DNA of 6,945 nucleotides from an uncultured Fidelibacterota bacterium. GTDB taxonomy: Bacteria > Fidelibacterota > Marinisomatia > Marinisomatales > UBA1611. Below, piece by piece: positions 6,025 to 6,945 of this stretch. The stretch covers positions 1 through 6,945 of the forward strand of contig CALCSS010000127.1 of NCBI GenBank assembly GCA_937893835.1, read 5' to 3'. The notes beneath the pieces are model-generated. The model did not search any database and was not told the DNA's origin. It saw nothing but the letters and a program-made list of their open reading frames with translations. Positions within the stretch are counted from its first letter, which is position 1. Each line of letters starts with the position of its first letter. Both the position numbers and the translations under genes were made by a program.

Positions 6025-6610
6025 ACAATATATTTTAATTAATCTGAACAAGGCTGAAAGCGCAGAGACGCTCCAGGCCAGAGTTCGAGAAAGAGCCCGC
6101 TGGGTCATCTTTGGCATCCTTATTGCTTTGCTAATTGGTGTAAATGCCAAGGTCTGGATAATTAGCGCAGGATATGATAAGATCATTGACAAGAAGGAAA
6201 CAGAGATCGCGAGGCTTAAGGATGAGATAGATAAGCTCCAGTCTGAGGGAAAGAACCTCTCTAAGGGCGACATCCTATCATTTGCAGACCTTGAGCAGGA
6301 CCGTTTTTTATGGGCACGAAACCTAGAGAAGATGGGCGCGCTGACACCAGACGACATAGCAATAACCGGATTGAGATATAAGAGACAAAAGTTGATCATC
6401 AAGGGCATAGCGCTCACCTTTGAGGATCGAAAGGATTTTGAGATCATAGATGAATATGTTCAGACACTGAGGAATAACAAGGAATTTTCAAATAATTTCA
6501 GCAAGATCAAATATGTTGGTCACAGTAAGGTGAATGTTCGAGGACAGGATATTGTGAGATTCGAGATCGAGGCGAGTTCAAAGAGGAGCAGGAAGAAGAA
6601 TTTCTCCTGA
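6017..6610 (+). CDS. pilN: PilN, inner-membrane T4P alignment protein
   Basis: A 197-residue bitopic membrane protein, the usual length for PilN. The cytoplasmic tail carries ILINLNK at 6-12, a weak form of the INLLPWR motif through which PilN binds PilM. A transmembrane helix follows at about 29-49, then a charged coiled coil (about 51-82, rich in KETEIARLKDEIDKL) in the periplasm. A ferredoxin-like domain comes last, with ALTPDDIAITGLRY and KLIIKGIALTFEDRKDFEIIDEYV, which match the family pattern of strand, GxA, and helix. It would pair with PilO. The start is TTG, chosen because of GGAGG 8 bases upstream and because the PilM-binding motif begins right after it; it overlaps pilM by 8 bases. 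The lysine-rich C-terminus (SSKRSRKKNFS) is a little unusual for a periplasmic end. Confidence 0.92.
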   Translation: MDKQYILINLNKAESAETLQARVRERARWVIFGILIALLIGVNAKVWIISAGYDKIIDKKETEIARLKDEIDKLQSEGKNLSKGDILSFADLEQDRFLWARNLEKMGALTPDDIAITGLRYKRQKLIIKGIALTFEDRKDFEIIDEYVQTLRNNKEFSNNFSKIKYVGHSKVNVRGQDIVRFEIEASSKRSRKKNFS

Positions 6611-6618
6611 TACTGATC

Positions 6619-6945
6619 ATGGCTGAGAAAAGAAATATTATTTTATTTGGTTGTCTGATACTGCTGACCCTATCATACTGGGCAAGTGCATCCTTCTTGA
6701 TCGGTGAAAAACCTTTTGACATCAGGGTACTGGAGGAAGAGCAACAGGAGCTCAATGAGAATCTGATAAGTGCGCAGATACTTGCTAGTCAGTTGGATCG
6801 AGTCTTCACCCTATTCCAAGAGAACCTAGCGCTCTCCAAGGCCGATTCCCTCGCTGATGATGCCAGCCTCCCATTCTTGAATAACCTGACGGACATGCTT
6901 GAAGAATTGGATATCAAGCTCCTTGGGATAAAGCCCAAGCCACGT
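6619..6945 (+). CDS. pilO: PilO, inner-membrane T4P protein (3' end outside window)
   Basis: An open frame from the ATG at 6619 runs 109 codons to the window edge without a stop. The translation begins MAEKRNIILFGCLILL, with a transmembrane helix at about 6-28. An acidic coiled-coil stretch follows (LEEEQQELNENLISAQI, about 38-55). The segment FLNNLTDMLEELDIKLLGIK (86-105) is the typical PilO transition into the ferredoxin-like domain, where a helix is followed by the first strand. Full PilO proteins are about 200 residues, so roughly half is missing. PilO forms a periplasmic heterodimer with PilN and contacts PilP. It begins 8 bases after the pilN stop, with only a weak upstream Shine-Dalgarno match. 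The assignment rests on the layout and position after pilM and pilN, as primary sequence is poorly conserved in this family. Confidence 0.88.
   Translation, partial: MAEKRNIILFGCLILLTLSYWASASFLIGEKPFDIRVLEEEQQELNENLISAQILASQLDRVFTLFQENLALSKADSLADDASLPFLNNLTDMLEELDIKLLGIKPKPR

Noticed and set aside
5992..6447. Antisense open frame opposite pilN
   Set aside because: pilN is well supported by motifs and position; the reverse translation is Ser/Leu-rich low-information sequence typical of a shadow frame.
4972..6945. Type II secretion system instead of a type IV pilus
   Set aside because: PilM and PilN are separate genes rather than a fused GspL, and a PilT with AIRNLIRE is present, which type II secretion lacks.
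1..6945. tRNA, rRNA, CRISPR, insertion sequence or attachment site
   Set aside because: Coding sequence is almost continuous from 140 to the end, and neither repeats nor RNA-like folds other than the hairpin at 13-53 were seen by eye.

Overview
The window reads as one continuous piece of a type IV pilus (T4P) gene cluster, entirely on the + strand. It holds eight genes in the order pilin, pilT, pilV-like, pilW-like, a very large pilX-like gene, pilM, pilN and the start of pilO. Only the first 139 bases are non-coding, and they carry a Rho-independent terminator for something upstream, an AT-rich leader and a good Shine-Dalgarno site for the pilin. No RNA genes, mobile elements, CRISPR arrays or long repeats were seen.

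The organism is a bacterium, and PilM/PilN/PilO imply a Gram-negative-type envelope with an inner-membrane alignment complex. The cluster order (pilT between a pilin and the minor pilins, directly upstream of pilMNO) and the style of the large PilX-like protein (a VHTNG segment followed by a C-terminal beta-rich region) resemble what I associate with FCB-group or candidate-phylum lineages such as Neomarinimicrobiota. This assignment is an impression, since no marker gene is present. Base composition looks moderate and even, with no obvious sign of recent transfer.

Layout: 1-139 terminator and leader; 140-559 probable pilin subunit; 566-1618 PilT retraction ATPase; 1615-4962 three tightly overlapping prepilin-like genes; 4972-6945 pilM, pilN and 5'-partial pilO. 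Gene starts and stops overlap by 4-8 bases at four junctions, and the remaining gaps are only 6-9 bases, so a single polycistronic transcript with translational coupling is likely.

Working together: the pilin would form the fibre. The PilV/W/X-like subunits would form the priming and tip complex. PilM (cytoplasm), PilN and PilO (inner membrane) would form the platform linking the motor to the secretin. PilT would power retraction. The extension ATPase PilB, platform PilC, prepilin peptidase PilD, PilP and secretin PilQ are not in the window; PilP and PilQ would be expected just downstream. The most unusual element is the 751-residue PilX-like protein. It is several times the usual minor pilin size, lacks the usual Glu+5, has six cysteines and acidic calcium-site-like loops, and could be a combined minor pilin and tip adhesin.
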